Source: Agarophyton chilense
Lineage: Eukaryota > Rhodophyta > Florideophyceae > Gracilariales > Gracilariaceae
Assembly: GCA_030374765.1 (NCBI GenBank)
Contig: JARGXX010000020.1
Coordinates: 62,001-126,000 of the forward strand
DNA length: 64,000 bases
Direction: 5' to 3'
A program made the translations under genes and the position numbers. A model generated the notes under the pieces. It saw nothing but the letters and a program-made list of their open reading frames with translations. It ran no database searches and had not been told where the DNA came from. This document shows positions 55,050 through 64,000 of this stretch, one piece after another (the stretch's first letter is position 1; each line of letters opens with the position of its first letter).

Positions 55050-56282
55050 AGCGGAAGTAGGGAGCCCGGCTCTCTTCGTTCAGTGTAGGGACGGATGAGG
55101 TGTGCTTCTAAGTCATGGTCCTGACGCTTTCTCAAATATAGCCATTTCTCAAATTAAGTCTGTGCAATTTTTATCTCTACAAAAAGACCACAATGTCGCT
55201 CGCGTCTGATTTTATGTCAGTCTTTTTGAGCTTTCGACACGTTGGGGACACATCCGCCCAAATGGGCCTCGCCACTCATGCTTTTTGTTCAACTTAACAA
55301 GTTGTTATAGCAAAACAAAGCTGTGACGGTCATTACATCATCATAAACCATTTTCCCCGCCGAGCCTACGAGCAATAGAAAATAAGCCTCCTTGTAGTCC
55401 GCTTGGTAGCATGGAGCCTGTTTTTGTCTCACTGAATTTATGCCTCTGTAGAGCTGAATAACAACTCTATTTATATTTTATTGTGATGACATGCCCCGCG
55501 GAAATTCAAGAGTCTTTTTCTCGCTCTTAAGCTCAATCAGTTCAAGATGATTCTACACTAGTGGTGCTGCATCCTCAAAGTCCATCGTCTTCAGTACAAA
55601 TGTAGTATCCGCTTTGACGGAGAGAGAACAAATATCTGCGACAGCGTTTGGACGGCCGAAGGGAATGCTTGGGGCAAAGGCGAATAAGAGGTGATAGGGC
55701 TTCAGCACTAGCGAGCTAGAAGATGGGCGTTGTAAATCTCCACTCGCTAATGAGAGTGGTTCGTAGACTACGGTCGTTGTTGCATGGACAACTACTTGTT
55801 TTAGATTATTCTGATTTTCTGTTAAGGAGTCTTGAACAAAGAAAACGTCAGTTGTGAACTCGTTGTTGTCTTCTTTACTTTGGAGTTGGCGCTCATCTCC
55901 TTACTATATATAATGTGCACAGAGCTGGGAGTCACAAATTGAAATCTAGGTATACAACTTGGTAACTCAATTAGCTCCATTACAGTACCGGGTAATCGGC
56001 TCTAACATAGCGGGCTCTAATGCGCTTTTGTCTACGAAGGATGTACTTACTTTCCACGTAGCCATCCACTACATGTGCCGTTCCAAGCCAACGCGCACGT
56101 GAATCAAAAAAAACTCTGCGGGATGCCGCTCATAACTCAATGCACACTGTAGCAGCCTTGTATGAGTATCATCGTAAAGTCTGTTGCAAAAATCATATCC
56201 CTCGCGCAAATTTTCCAAAAATCGACGTTTTGGTTACAGTAAAACTGACAAAATCAGTGTGAAAAAATTTTCAAGTAAAAAA
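55050..56282. other. No gene recognised
   Basis: No frame above the noise. A partial copy of the dispersed motif (CCATCCACTACA) is near 56075. The outer TIR of the Tc1 element may begin in its right end (TACAGTAAAACTG near 56236). Confidence 0.35.
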
Positions 56283-57370
56283 ACTGTTTCAAAATCATAA
56301 CCTTTATTGCATCCTTTTTATTCTAACGCGAGTTCAGTAGTTTATTTTTGCTCTTCTAGCCTGTATAAAACTTATACAACGCTTTGGCATTGATTCTATA
56401 AAAGGATTGATAGCATTACAGTCAATCTTTTCCCAGCAATCTTTGATACAATTTTTCAGATCAAAAACTGTATCAAATTGCCTTCCTTGCCCATAAACCA
56501 TTCGGGCCAACATTCCCCAAATTTTTTCGATAGGGTTGAGGTCAGGAGAGCGCGCAGGCCATTCCATAACCGACATATATAGACTATTGAACCACTGTTT
56601 CATAGAATTAGACTTATGCACAGGTGCATTATCTTGCTGAAAAATGAATTCTTCTCCGTGCATACAGTATGCAAAAGGTAAAAGATAGTTTTGTAGAACC
56701 TCAGCATACTTCTCAGAGTTCATTGTAGTTTCAACAAAAGCCATATCAGTTGCTCCTTTCGTGGAGATACCAGCCCAAACCACTACTGATGCGCCTCCTG
56801 AATGCCTAGTCACAAATTCCTTCTTTTCTTTTCGTAGATCATGCAAATAAAATTTATAGCAATCTGGACCATCAAGGTTAAACTTTTTTTCGTCTGAAAA
56901 GATAACATTATTCCATTCCGTTTTCCAATAAGCCTTTTGAGCACACCATTCAACTCGATTTTTCTTGTGATTATCTTTAAAAAAAAGTTTTCCTCATTTT
57001 TGTGTACTTGAACAAATTTTGACGGTTGACTTCACGCTATATTGTAGATCTTGATAGACGCAAATTTAGATTTTTGAAAATTTTTCCGCAAGATGAAGTG
57101 TTGCGGCATAGTTTTCGCTTAATTCCACGCTTATCGGCCGGGGATAGTGCCGTAGGAAGGCCGGTTGAACGCTTTGTTCCGTATGTAGCGGGGTTTTTGA
57201 TGAAGTTGCTGATTGTTTTTGGGCTGCGCTTGAGTTTTCGGGCTATATCTGCTGGAATCATACCCTGACCTACTAATTCCATGATTTCCAGCTGTTCAGA
57301 GCGTGTCAGAGGTGCGCCACGAGCCATAATTGAGCGAATGATTGTATAAAGGATATACTTTTGAAACAGT
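56283..57370 (-). mobile_element. Tc1/mariner element (DD34E), defective
   Basis: The transposase is flanked by inverted copies of ACTGTTTCAAAA followed by two variable bases, ATA and CCTTTAT (56283-56308 and, inverted, 57346-57370). These are probably the inner terminal-repeat motifs. The outermost ends may reach further (TACAGT-like ends near 56236 and 57414) but match poorly. Confidence 0.75.
56334..57327 (-). pseudogene. Tc1 transposase
   Basis: The N-terminal helix-turn-helix pair (LTRSEQLEIMELVGQGM, DIARKLKRSPKTISNFIKNP) starts at 57327. The frame is cut by a TAG at about 57037 and shifted at a run of eight A at 56979-56986. The catalytic part has D1 in VIFSDEKKFNL, D2 in QQDNAPVHKS and E in SPDLNPIEKIWG, with 34 residues between D2 and E, the Tc1 spacing. 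The C-terminus is complete (SMPKRCISFIQARRAKINY). Two lesions make it inactive. Confidence 0.85.
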
Positions 57371-57476
57371 GTTATTGACTTAGTGGTTTTTATTTGTTGT
57401 GAAATGTGCTCTACAGTACGTTAAATGCCTTTTTGGCGCAGTTTTTGTAAAGGGATATGTTTTTGAAACGCACTAC

Positions 57477-58109
57477 ATGGACGAAAACAAAGATGCATCG
57501 GCTATCCAAAGGTGTCGAATACTACAACAAACTTCCAGGCGATCCAAGCATACGCCACGTGCCACGCGAGCTGTGCGCCTAGTTGGTATTTTGAATACAA
57601 AGGGCGCGCCGTTGCAGGCACCAAACGTTGCCCGTTCTGTTCATGCAAAGCTGTTATTGGCTATTTATCCAACCGATCTTCAAGAACAAGCTGCGCCCTA
57701 CACAACGCGTTTTTCGAAAGCTCACTATCGAAATTCTTTCACAGCAGCCTCCACATATATCACTAACACCATTCTCTTTGACAACTCAAAGCCATTGGAA
57801 GCTGTTTTGGAATTTTGTGGTATTCTGGCTCATGAGATTATCCCTGCGAAGGGCATTTGCGATCCTACCCCGGATGATGTTTTGACTTCATTATCTGAAT
57901 CTCCCCTTTCCCAGATTGTCGAAATGGCCCATACTGACCTTTATTGTATTGCGTCGACTATCAAATCAGCGTGGGAGTCTGTTGATACTACGACCATTCT
58001 GGCATCTCGTGAAACCATCGCACCTGCATCGGGAACCCAGCGTTACCCGAAAAAGAACTACCAATTCACAGTAGAGGATGAATCGTGCTCGCCACCCACG
58101 CAGTCGTGA
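57477..58109 (+). CDS. Unrecognised ORF beside gypsy2
   Basis: An open frame of about 210 codons from MDENKDASAIQRC (a start at 57399 is possible but lies at the Tc1 edge), ending TGA at 58107. It looks coding in composition (FDNSKPLEAVLEFCGILAHE, TDLYCIASTIKSAWES) but matches no family I know. The stop overlaps a perfect splice-donor-like GTGAGT at 58108, so it might be the first exon of a host gene now separated by gypsy2. It could also be a retroelement ORF. Confidence 0.4.
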   Translation: MDENKDASAIQRCRILQQTSRRSKHTPRATRAVRLVGILNTKGAPLQAPNVARSVHAKLLLAIYPTDLQEQAAPYTTRFSKAHYRNSFTAASTYITNTILFDNSKPLEAVLEFCGILAHEIIPAKGICDPTPDDVLTSLSESPLSQIVEMAHTDLYCIASTIKSAWESVDTTTILASRETIAPASGTQRYPKKNYQFTVEDESCSPPTQS

Positions 58110-58161
58110 GTGGCCTTCAGAAGAGTAATAGCGCAACCCAGAAACACAATAAATAAGCCAA

Positions 58162-58185
58162 CCTCCAGACAGAGCTGTCTGGAGG
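58162..58185. repeat. Perfect 11-bp palindrome at gypsy2 left edge
   Basis: CCTCCAGACAG, AG, CTGTCTGGAGG: two 11-bp arms with a 2-base centre, five bases before the LTR repeat. Confidence 0.8.
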
Positions 58186-58190
58186 AAGGA

Positions 58191-58308
58191 GGCAACCTCA
58201 GAGTGAGAGACATCTCTGAGAACTTTCTGCCTGTTCTTTCCTTGCCTTTTGCGCGAACCGCCGCCAGCCGGTCGTCCGACCCTGCCTACGCATCGTACTC
58301 GATCAACA
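58191..58308 (+). repeat. gypsy2 5' LTR-like repeat
   Basis: GGCAACCTCAGAGTGAGAGA ... CGATCAACA. It is open in the gag frame (translating as LRVRDISENF ... YASYSIN). The 5' TG end is missing. Confidence 0.65.
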
Positions 58309-59225
58309 AAGCGCTTTGCGAGACGGTAAATCGTACAGATTCGTTGCGAGGGAAAATATGGACGTACGGGCTGGTTAACACCATACAGGCTCCAACTCTG
58401 GCGAAAGCAACACAGCCGGAACTGATACGAGTCGAGACAAATTATTCAGCTTACATTGAGCGTGTGAACGACATCAAGGCAGGCAGGCAGAACAATCAGA
58501 AGATCAAGGCTGCGTCCGTTCGACAGTGCATCAAGCCAAAACTCCTGCACAGCCTTTGCATCCTAGGTAGGATAGCAGGGCCTGCAAAGGTGGAAGAAGC
58601 AACAGAGGAAGCCGTCAAGGAGTGGTTTGACTCCCGCTTGGCTCATACCTCCCGAGCTCTGAACGATCGAGTTGAGGAAGCAATCGGTGGAGTCAAATAC
58701 CAGTTGATCCCAAGGGATCCAGCTGGAACGGCCGAACAATTTGTGCTCGATGTCATAACTGCTCTGGAAGAACACAACACTTCGGAAGCTATTACAGAGA
58801 AAGACCGATGTAAGCAACTGGTGATGCAACTGGTACACAAACTCGAACCCCCCGAACTTAAACAGCTCGTTAGGGACCAAATGGGCATGTGGACCGCAGA
58901 ACAGAAGGGAAATATTACTTTCTTCGCGAACACCTTGGCATCACTTGCAGATCAAGTGCACCCCTTCCAATCTGCTGCGTTGAAGCTCAAACGCAAACAT
59001 GGTCACGGACACACAAGCGACACGCAGAGTGGTCGTGCACAGGAACCACCGGGGAAAACTCGGAAAACTGGCCGTTCTATCCACGATCGTCTTGGTAAGA
59101 GAGAGGAATCGGACACTTCAAAGAAGAAAAACATCCAAGGGGAGTGGGACAAACCATGTCTCAACGACGATTGTGATGACATCCATCCTATCAGAAAATG
59201 CCCCGTCACCCCGAAGGAGAAGTAA
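58309..59225 (+). CDS. gypsy2 gag
   Basis: The frame is open from 58110 through the LTR repeat to TAA at 59223-59225. No in-frame ATG lies between the LTR and the capsid region, so the original start is lost or lies upstream. The capsid-like helices include FVLDVITALEEHNTS, CKQLVMQLVHKLEPPELKQL and FFANTLASLADQVH. A basic linker leads to a C-terminal zinc knuckle of CX4CX3HX4C form (CLNDDCDDIHPIRKC). The protease follows in the same frame after the stop. Confidence 0.7.
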
Positions 59226-59735
59226 AACGAACTTTTGAACAAGCTGTTTGGCAACAAGAAGCGGCGAGAGAAGAAGACGAAGCTTGCGTCCGTACGTTCA
59301 GTTTCCCACACTAATTCGAAAGAATATGAGGGACGATACTCCATACTGCTCAACAATGTGGTAGAAGTGGCTCTCGGGGACTCCGGAGCCGATTTTTCTA
59401 CAATCTCGCGAACAGTATTCGAGAGGATTCAGAAACAACGCCCCAGTACACCGTTCGAACGGTTCGAGAAGCCAATGATTCTCGAGCTAGCACTCAGGGG
59501 AGAAAACCGGGCAAGTGTCCCCACAGCGTCGGGAAAAACTCAACTGGCGCTGACCATCGTGCTACAAAACACCGGCTTACCCGTACGCATTCGGGACGTG
59601 GAATTCCTGGTCGCGGATGAGGATATGGCAGAAGTACTGCTCGGAAGAGCATTGCTCAAAGCCATTGGATTCGATCTCGGAAAACACCTCCAGGAGGTAG
59701 GAACAGCTACTGATGGTAGTCAGAGAAGGGATTGA
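59226..59735 (+). CDS. gypsy2 protease
   Basis: Retropepsin-type segment with active site LGDSGADFSTIS and a flap/second motif toward VLLGRALLKAIGFDL. It is in frame with gag past the TAA at 59223, so it would be made by readthrough or the stop is a lesion. Confidence 0.75.
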   Translation, partial: NELLNKLFGNKKRREKKTKLASVRSVSHTNSKEYEGRYSILLNNVVEVALGDSGADFSTISRTVFERIQKQRPSTPFERFEKPMILELALRGENRASVPTASGKTQLALTIVLQNTGLPVRIRDVEFLVADEDMAEVLLGRALLKAIGFDLGKHLQEVGTATDGSQRRD

Positions 59736-61130
59736 GGGCAAAGACTGTCCGACTTTCCTCGACAGTATTCAAGGGGCTGAGCTACCAAGAGGCCGAAGAC
59801 GATCCGATAGAGCCACCGGAGTGCCTGCAAGCCGGATTTGGAGTCGATTCAGATGAATCTATCAACAAGGCAATGCGAAAGGCAGTCGAAGAGACCAGGA
59901 GCAATGGAATCTCCTCAGAAGGAGCCGGAAGGCTTAAAACTCTTTTGGAAAGCCATCGTGATTGTTTTTTGATCAAGCTTGGCCCGGATCAACCTGCGAC
60001 GGTACGCCCGCTTTCTGTGAAGTTAAGGCCAAACGCACAACCGTTTCGATGTGCACAGCGTCGCTATGGCCCAAACCAAAGGGGTTTTATTCGACACACA
60101 GTACAGCAACTGGAAAAAATTGGAGCTGTGTACAAGAATCGCAATGCACGTTGGGCCAGCCCAGCACTGGCGGTACCGAAGCCTGGAACAGACAAACTAC
60201 GGTTCACCGTAGATCTGCGAGGAACAAATGCCAGAACGCTCCCTCTGCAGTCAGCGATGCCTCACCTGGAGTCCATGCTTCAAGACTGTAGCGAAAGCAA
60301 GTGCTTTGCGAACACTGATTTCACGCATGGCTATTGGCAAATACCGCTCGATACTTCTCAGGAAATCATGGCAATTGAAACCCCAGACGGGGTTTATGCC
60401 CCGACGAGGACAATGCAAGAGGGAACAGACTCTGGGAATCATTTCCTGTCTGTTACCAGTGAACACATCGCGGAGAGGGTGAAGCGTATGATACACAAGG
60501 TTAGACGATTTTCTGATGTACGCAAAATCAGAGGAAAACCTGCTCGAGGACATTGAAGCTTTCCTAACTGTCTGTAAGGAAGTAGGATTCAAGGTAAACC
60601 CCGCTAAGTCTTGTTCTTTTCTGCAAGGAAGTGAAGTTCTGTGGCAGGATCTTATCAGAAGTAGGGGTTCGTTTCGATCCACGAAATCTTGAGCCCCTCC
60701 TCAATATGCGGAGGCCAGAGATGGCAAGCGAACTACAGCAGCTTCTGTGTGCCGCTAACTGGATGCGGAATTCTATCCCCAGTTTTTCCCAGACAGTCCA
60801 ACCACTTCATGGCTTACTGGAAAGAGCGTACAAAAAGGCCGGCAAACGAACAAAGAAAGCAGCAGAAAATATTCCCATCAGTGAATTTTGGGGGACCGAT
60901 CTCACTGTCGCATTAGATACGGTAAAAGCTCAACTGGCAGCCGCTACCAAACTCGCTCTCCCGAAAGAAGGCTACAGGACATGTTTGTACACGGACGCTT
61001 CCGATTCTCACTGGGCGGCTATCCTGACGCAATCGTCTGAGGAGGATGCAAGCAAACCGATAGAAGATCAAAGGCACGAACCCATGTTTTTTTTTGTCTG
61101 GAGCTTTCACGGGTTTCTCTCAGAGATGGA
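59736..61130 (+). pseudogene. gypsy2 RT-RNase H (first part)
   Basis: Starts just after the protease, in another frame. RT motifs: RNARWASPALAVPKP, LRFTVDLRGTN, FANTDFTHGYWQIPL (first Asp). A frameshift before 60501 puts the catalytic LDDFLMYAK out of frame, and a second near 60630 restores another (VKFCGRILSEVGVRFDP). RNase H begins with CLYTDASDSHWAAIL. A run of nine T at 61087-61095 shifts the frame again after HEPMFF. Confidence 0.8.
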
Positions 61131-62472
61131 GCGTCCCAGAGAAAGAAGGATACGCGATCGTCGAGGCCATGTGCCGAATGGACTACCTAACTGCCGGAAG
61201 AACTACTTCAATATTCACAGACCACGCCAATCTTGTGTACATCTACGACCCTTACGGACAGAACCCTGGCATCGTGCGACATACAGCGAACAAACTCATG
61301 CGTTGGGCTTTGAAACTTAGCGCATTCTGGCACATGATCGAACATGTTTCAGGAGAGAAGAACGTATGGGCCGACATGCTGACCCGATGGGCCGTTCAGT
61401 CTACAAGAACAGTAGCCCCGTCAAGAATAGGACGTATAAGCGCGCTAATGGTTACTCCAATCAGTCCTAGTATCAACGAGCACTTCGACTGGCCTACGGA
61501 GAAAGATATCATTTCGTCGCAGACAATCCACGCCGCCAAAGCCCCGAAAACGCTTTCAGAGGAAAATCGCCCATGGAGACTGGCTTCGGGGCGAATCTGG
61601 ATACCGGAAACTGATCATGAACTTCGTTTTCGAATGTTAATAGCTGCACACACAGAAAGAGGAGGAAGTAGGGCATTCGAGCCAACCGTTGCATCCGTAT
61701 CTGAGCACTTCTGGTGGAAGAAACTCCGTGAAGATATTCAGCAATTTGTTGGATCCTGTTTTCAATGCATTGCTACCGAGTCTTTTTCTAGAGTTCCCAG
61801 GCCCCTTGGACACACCATGCACGCTAGCAGACCAAACGAACTGATTCATTTCGACTACTGCTTTATGAAGAAAGGAGAGGGCGATCTTCTTTATGTTTTG
61901 ATAGTCAAGGACGACTTGTCAGGATACGTATGGCTTAACGCCACAGCTGAAGCAGACGCGGAAACCACAGCAGCTATTTCGATGGAGTGGTTTGCATTTT
62001 TCGTAGTTCCAAAGTGCTGGGTATCGGACAAGGCAAGCCACTTTAAGAACCAGCTCGTGAAACAGATATCCGACGGTTTGAAGGCTCGTCACCATTTCAC
62101 TTTGCTGTACTGCCCGTGTAGCAATGGATCCGTGGAGGTCGTTTGGCGTGAACTCTTGAGAACTGCACGGGCAACATTGTCCGAGTTTCAACTTCCGCTA
62201 ACAGCTTGGCCATCAGTATTACCTCTCATACAGTCTGCCCTGAACAATTCACCGACACGTAGACTGAACGGAAATTGTCCCCTGACCGTCTTCACTGGAC
62301 TTCAAAGGGACTCTCCGCTTTCGGTAATTGTCAAAAACCATCATGTCGAGAACGTCAAGTGTATGGAAAGCGAACGTAGAAAGGCAGTTATCGAGGTGAA
62401 AAGGCTACAAAGATCGCTCTCTAAGATGCATAGGGATTGCGCAGAGAGGGCTAGAAAGCAGAGGAAGGCATC
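61096..62472 (+). CDS. gypsy2 RNase H (end)-integrase
   Basis: The frame opens as SGAFTGFSQRWSVPEKEGYA (RNase H), then SIFTDHANLVYIYDP and HVSGEKNVWADMLTRW. The integrase has a zinc segment (H...H with CFQC), core Asp in IHFDYCFM, Asp in WVSDKASHFKN, and Glu in SVEVVWRELLRTAR. The frame runs on through the 3' LTR repeat to 62629, so the annotated C-terminus there is LTR sequence. No chromodomain is visible. Confidence 0.8.
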
Positions 62473-62594
62473 TGTCGGCAACCTCAGAGTGAGAGAAATC
62501 TCTGAGAACTTTGTGCCTGTTCTTTCCTTGCCTTTTGCGCGAACCGCCGCCGGCCGGTCGTCCGACCCCGCCTACGCATCGTACTCGATCAACA
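62473..62594 (+). repeat. gypsy2 3' LTR (122 bp)
   Basis: TGTCGGCAACC ... CGATCAACA, preceded by a purine-rich stretch (GAGGAAGG). TG...CA ends. Confidence 0.7.
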
Positions 62595-63371
62595 GAGTCC
62601 CAAAAAGAGTTTCTGGAACTCCCTTGTAACGAAGAAAACAAACAAGAACTACTCTCGATCGCTCTTGTTGGCGATCGCAGTGTTATGAAGGGCTTTATAA
62701 AGACATGCATGTCGAGAATGACCACCTTAAAGTTGGCCCCTCCTCCATGACCCCAACCATTACTACTGCGCTACCTGGTAATATACAGACATTCTTGTAT
62801 GCCTCGAAAACACGCAAAAGTGTCGTGTCGGAAACTGGTGAAGTTTCAGTTCCAAAACGCGTGTGCGAAAATCTCTCCCAAAAATTTAAACAATGTCGGG
62901 AAGCTATGCCTTCGTCTTCCTTCTTTTTTGTATTCGTATCACCTCGTTTCGACTGCCAACACATATTCGGGCCCAAAATCCTCCCCACGTTTATAAGAAG
63001 AGGTCATACCGTAGATTGATTTGTGGAGTGCTTGGATGTCTGGCGTCATTCTCGAAAGTCACAAGCGCAACAATAAGCGCAACACATCGCACTATACATC
63101 CATCTTACAATCCTGCAGTATCAAGGAAGGGGCTGTCTCGCAGTTGCACACATTCTTTGGACTGAGATTGCACTTCAAAGACTTTACTGCCTCATCGGTG
63201 TATAGCAAGAGTTCTAAGAGAATCCGAACATGACACGCACCCAACACTGGTCAAATTACTAACACATACTATCAATATCTACCTCAGAGCACCTGAAGAG
63301 CCATTATATGAGCCAGTTTGTGCTCAAGCCAGCGGTACAAGACGCGAAGGGATCCCCAGCCATGAACGCGA
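62595..63371. other. No gene recognised; short coding-like stretch at the left
   Basis: The first 50 codons after the LTR (SQKEFLELPCNEENKQ ... to a TGA at 62748) look protein-like. They could be a continuation of the ORF left of gypsy2. The remainder shows only short frames. Confidence 0.35.
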
Positions 63372-64000
63372 ATGATCGGTATCTTGGACAAAAGGATAGA
63401 TCCAGGCTTTTCACAAAAGATACGAAAAACGATCATAAAAGCGATTAGTTGTGCATCATCGCACATTTCCCATTTCGATCTCCAATTCAAAACTGCCGCA
63501 AGTCCGCTTCACAGAATCAAAACTTTGCTCAACCTACTATACTCGGGTCTAGAACTGAGTTACTTTTCTCCTTCCCTGAGCTCCACAGATGCAAAAGTGA
63601 CAAAAGCACTATCTGAGATAGTCCGGGCTTAAAAAAAATCTAATAATCCCGCTCTTCTTGAGAGTATGGAAATATCCGACATTCCAGCCCCCTCATCTTC
63701 GGATTCCTTTGAATTCGAAGCCTATGAAACAGTCCATCATCTTACGAAAGACTTCGATCTTGAGACACCACCACGGGCGGGCCCTCTCAATCATCGATGC
63801 AGAACGAATTGACATGCCGGCTCCTCCGGATACTCTGAAGCCATCTTGGATCTCATGCATTTCACCTCATATTCACGAAAGTTTCGATAATGAATGCCTT
63901 CCTACACTTACAAAACCCCATGAGGCACTTTTGCATACAAAGTACCGCATGCCGAAACATCGAATTCACATCAAGCATGACCACTACCCAAGGTTTCCCC
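63372..64000 (+). pseudogene. Broken ORF running off the window end
   Basis: The frame 63372-63632 ends at a TAA before a run of A, then resumes in the same frame with ATG at 63666 (MEISDIPAPSSSDSFEFEAY). It shifts by one near 63778 into a frame open to position 64000 (ALSIIDAERIDMPAPPDTLK ...). I recognise no domain; a retroelement gag N-terminus is a guess. Confidence 0.35.

Larger units (their letters stand above)
58191..62594 (+). mobile_element. Ty3/gypsy element gypsy2 with very short LTRs
   Basis: A 118-bp direct repeat (58191-58308 and 62477-62594, four differences) brackets gag, protease, RT, RNase H and integrase in normal gypsy order. The right copy starts TGTC four bases earlier (62473) after a purine tract; the left copy lacks these bases, and no target duplication is seen. 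The left end may be damaged. Several frameshifts disable pol. Confidence 0.75.

Noticed and set aside
1..64000. CRISPR arrays, bacterial operons, riboswitches
   Set aside because: No regularly spaced repeats or prokaryotic gene organisation; the window is eukaryotic.

Overview
The window reads as nuclear DNA of an intron-poor, repeat-rich eukaryote, most likely a florideophyte red alga of the Chondrus type. This is an inference. It rests on a plastid-targeted one-helix LHC-like protein gene (33244-33624), a secreted triple Cys-repeat protein of a kind I associate with florideophytes (35620-37191), intronless host genes, and a mix of Ty1/copia, Ty3/gypsy, DIRS-like tyrosine-recombinase, Harbinger, pogo-like and Tc1 elements. 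About two thirds of the sequence is mobile DNA; only four host protein genes can be supported.

Region 1 (1-24.8 kb) is a nest of retroelements. The oldest layer is a decayed minus-strand copia element (copia2, 20093 to about 24800), which carries a solo LTR of another family (20211-20879, 5-bp target duplication). Its RNase H is cut by a minus-strand gypsy element (gypsy1; 5' LTR 19676-20092, body 15955-19675). The reverse transcriptase of gypsy1 is cut in turn by a copia array (1-15954). The array has two coding modules, A (leader, gag, protease, first part of integrase) and B (rest of integrase, RT, RNase H), separated by five 673-bp LTRs. The order is A+ L- B- L+ A+ L- B+ L+ A- L-, with a 6560-bp period. 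Single-base markers inside the LTRs show reciprocal exchange at the inverted A module. This indicates inversion by recombination between oppositely oriented LTRs, with one LTR sitting inside the integrase gene.

Region 2 (24.8-39.5 kb) holds a broken Harbinger-type element (transposase and companion ORF, converging) and three host genes, all on the minus strand: an unrecognised 428-residue membrane-anchored protein, the one-helix LHC-like protein, and the Cys-rich secreted protein. Long stretches between them show no gene.

Region 3 (39.5-47 kb) holds a very young copia element (copia3) with identical 287-bp LTRs and a 5-bp target duplication. Its integrase tail contains a Tudor-like domain, and its gag probably starts on the ATG inside the primer-binding site. 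A small bZIP gene follows. Region 4 (47-53 kb) is a DIRS-like block with an unusual order: tyrosine recombinase, gag, RT, RNase H. Region 5 (53-64 kb) has a degraded tRNA, a pogo-like transposase relic, a Tc1 element (DD34E), a gypsy element (gypsy2) with LTRs of only about 120 bp, and a broken ORF running off the end.

All three copia families share a primer-binding site matching the anticodon stem-loop of initiator tRNA-Met, the half-tRNA priming known from Drosophila copia. Most nonsense changes in these relics could have arisen by C-to-T or G-to-A transitions.
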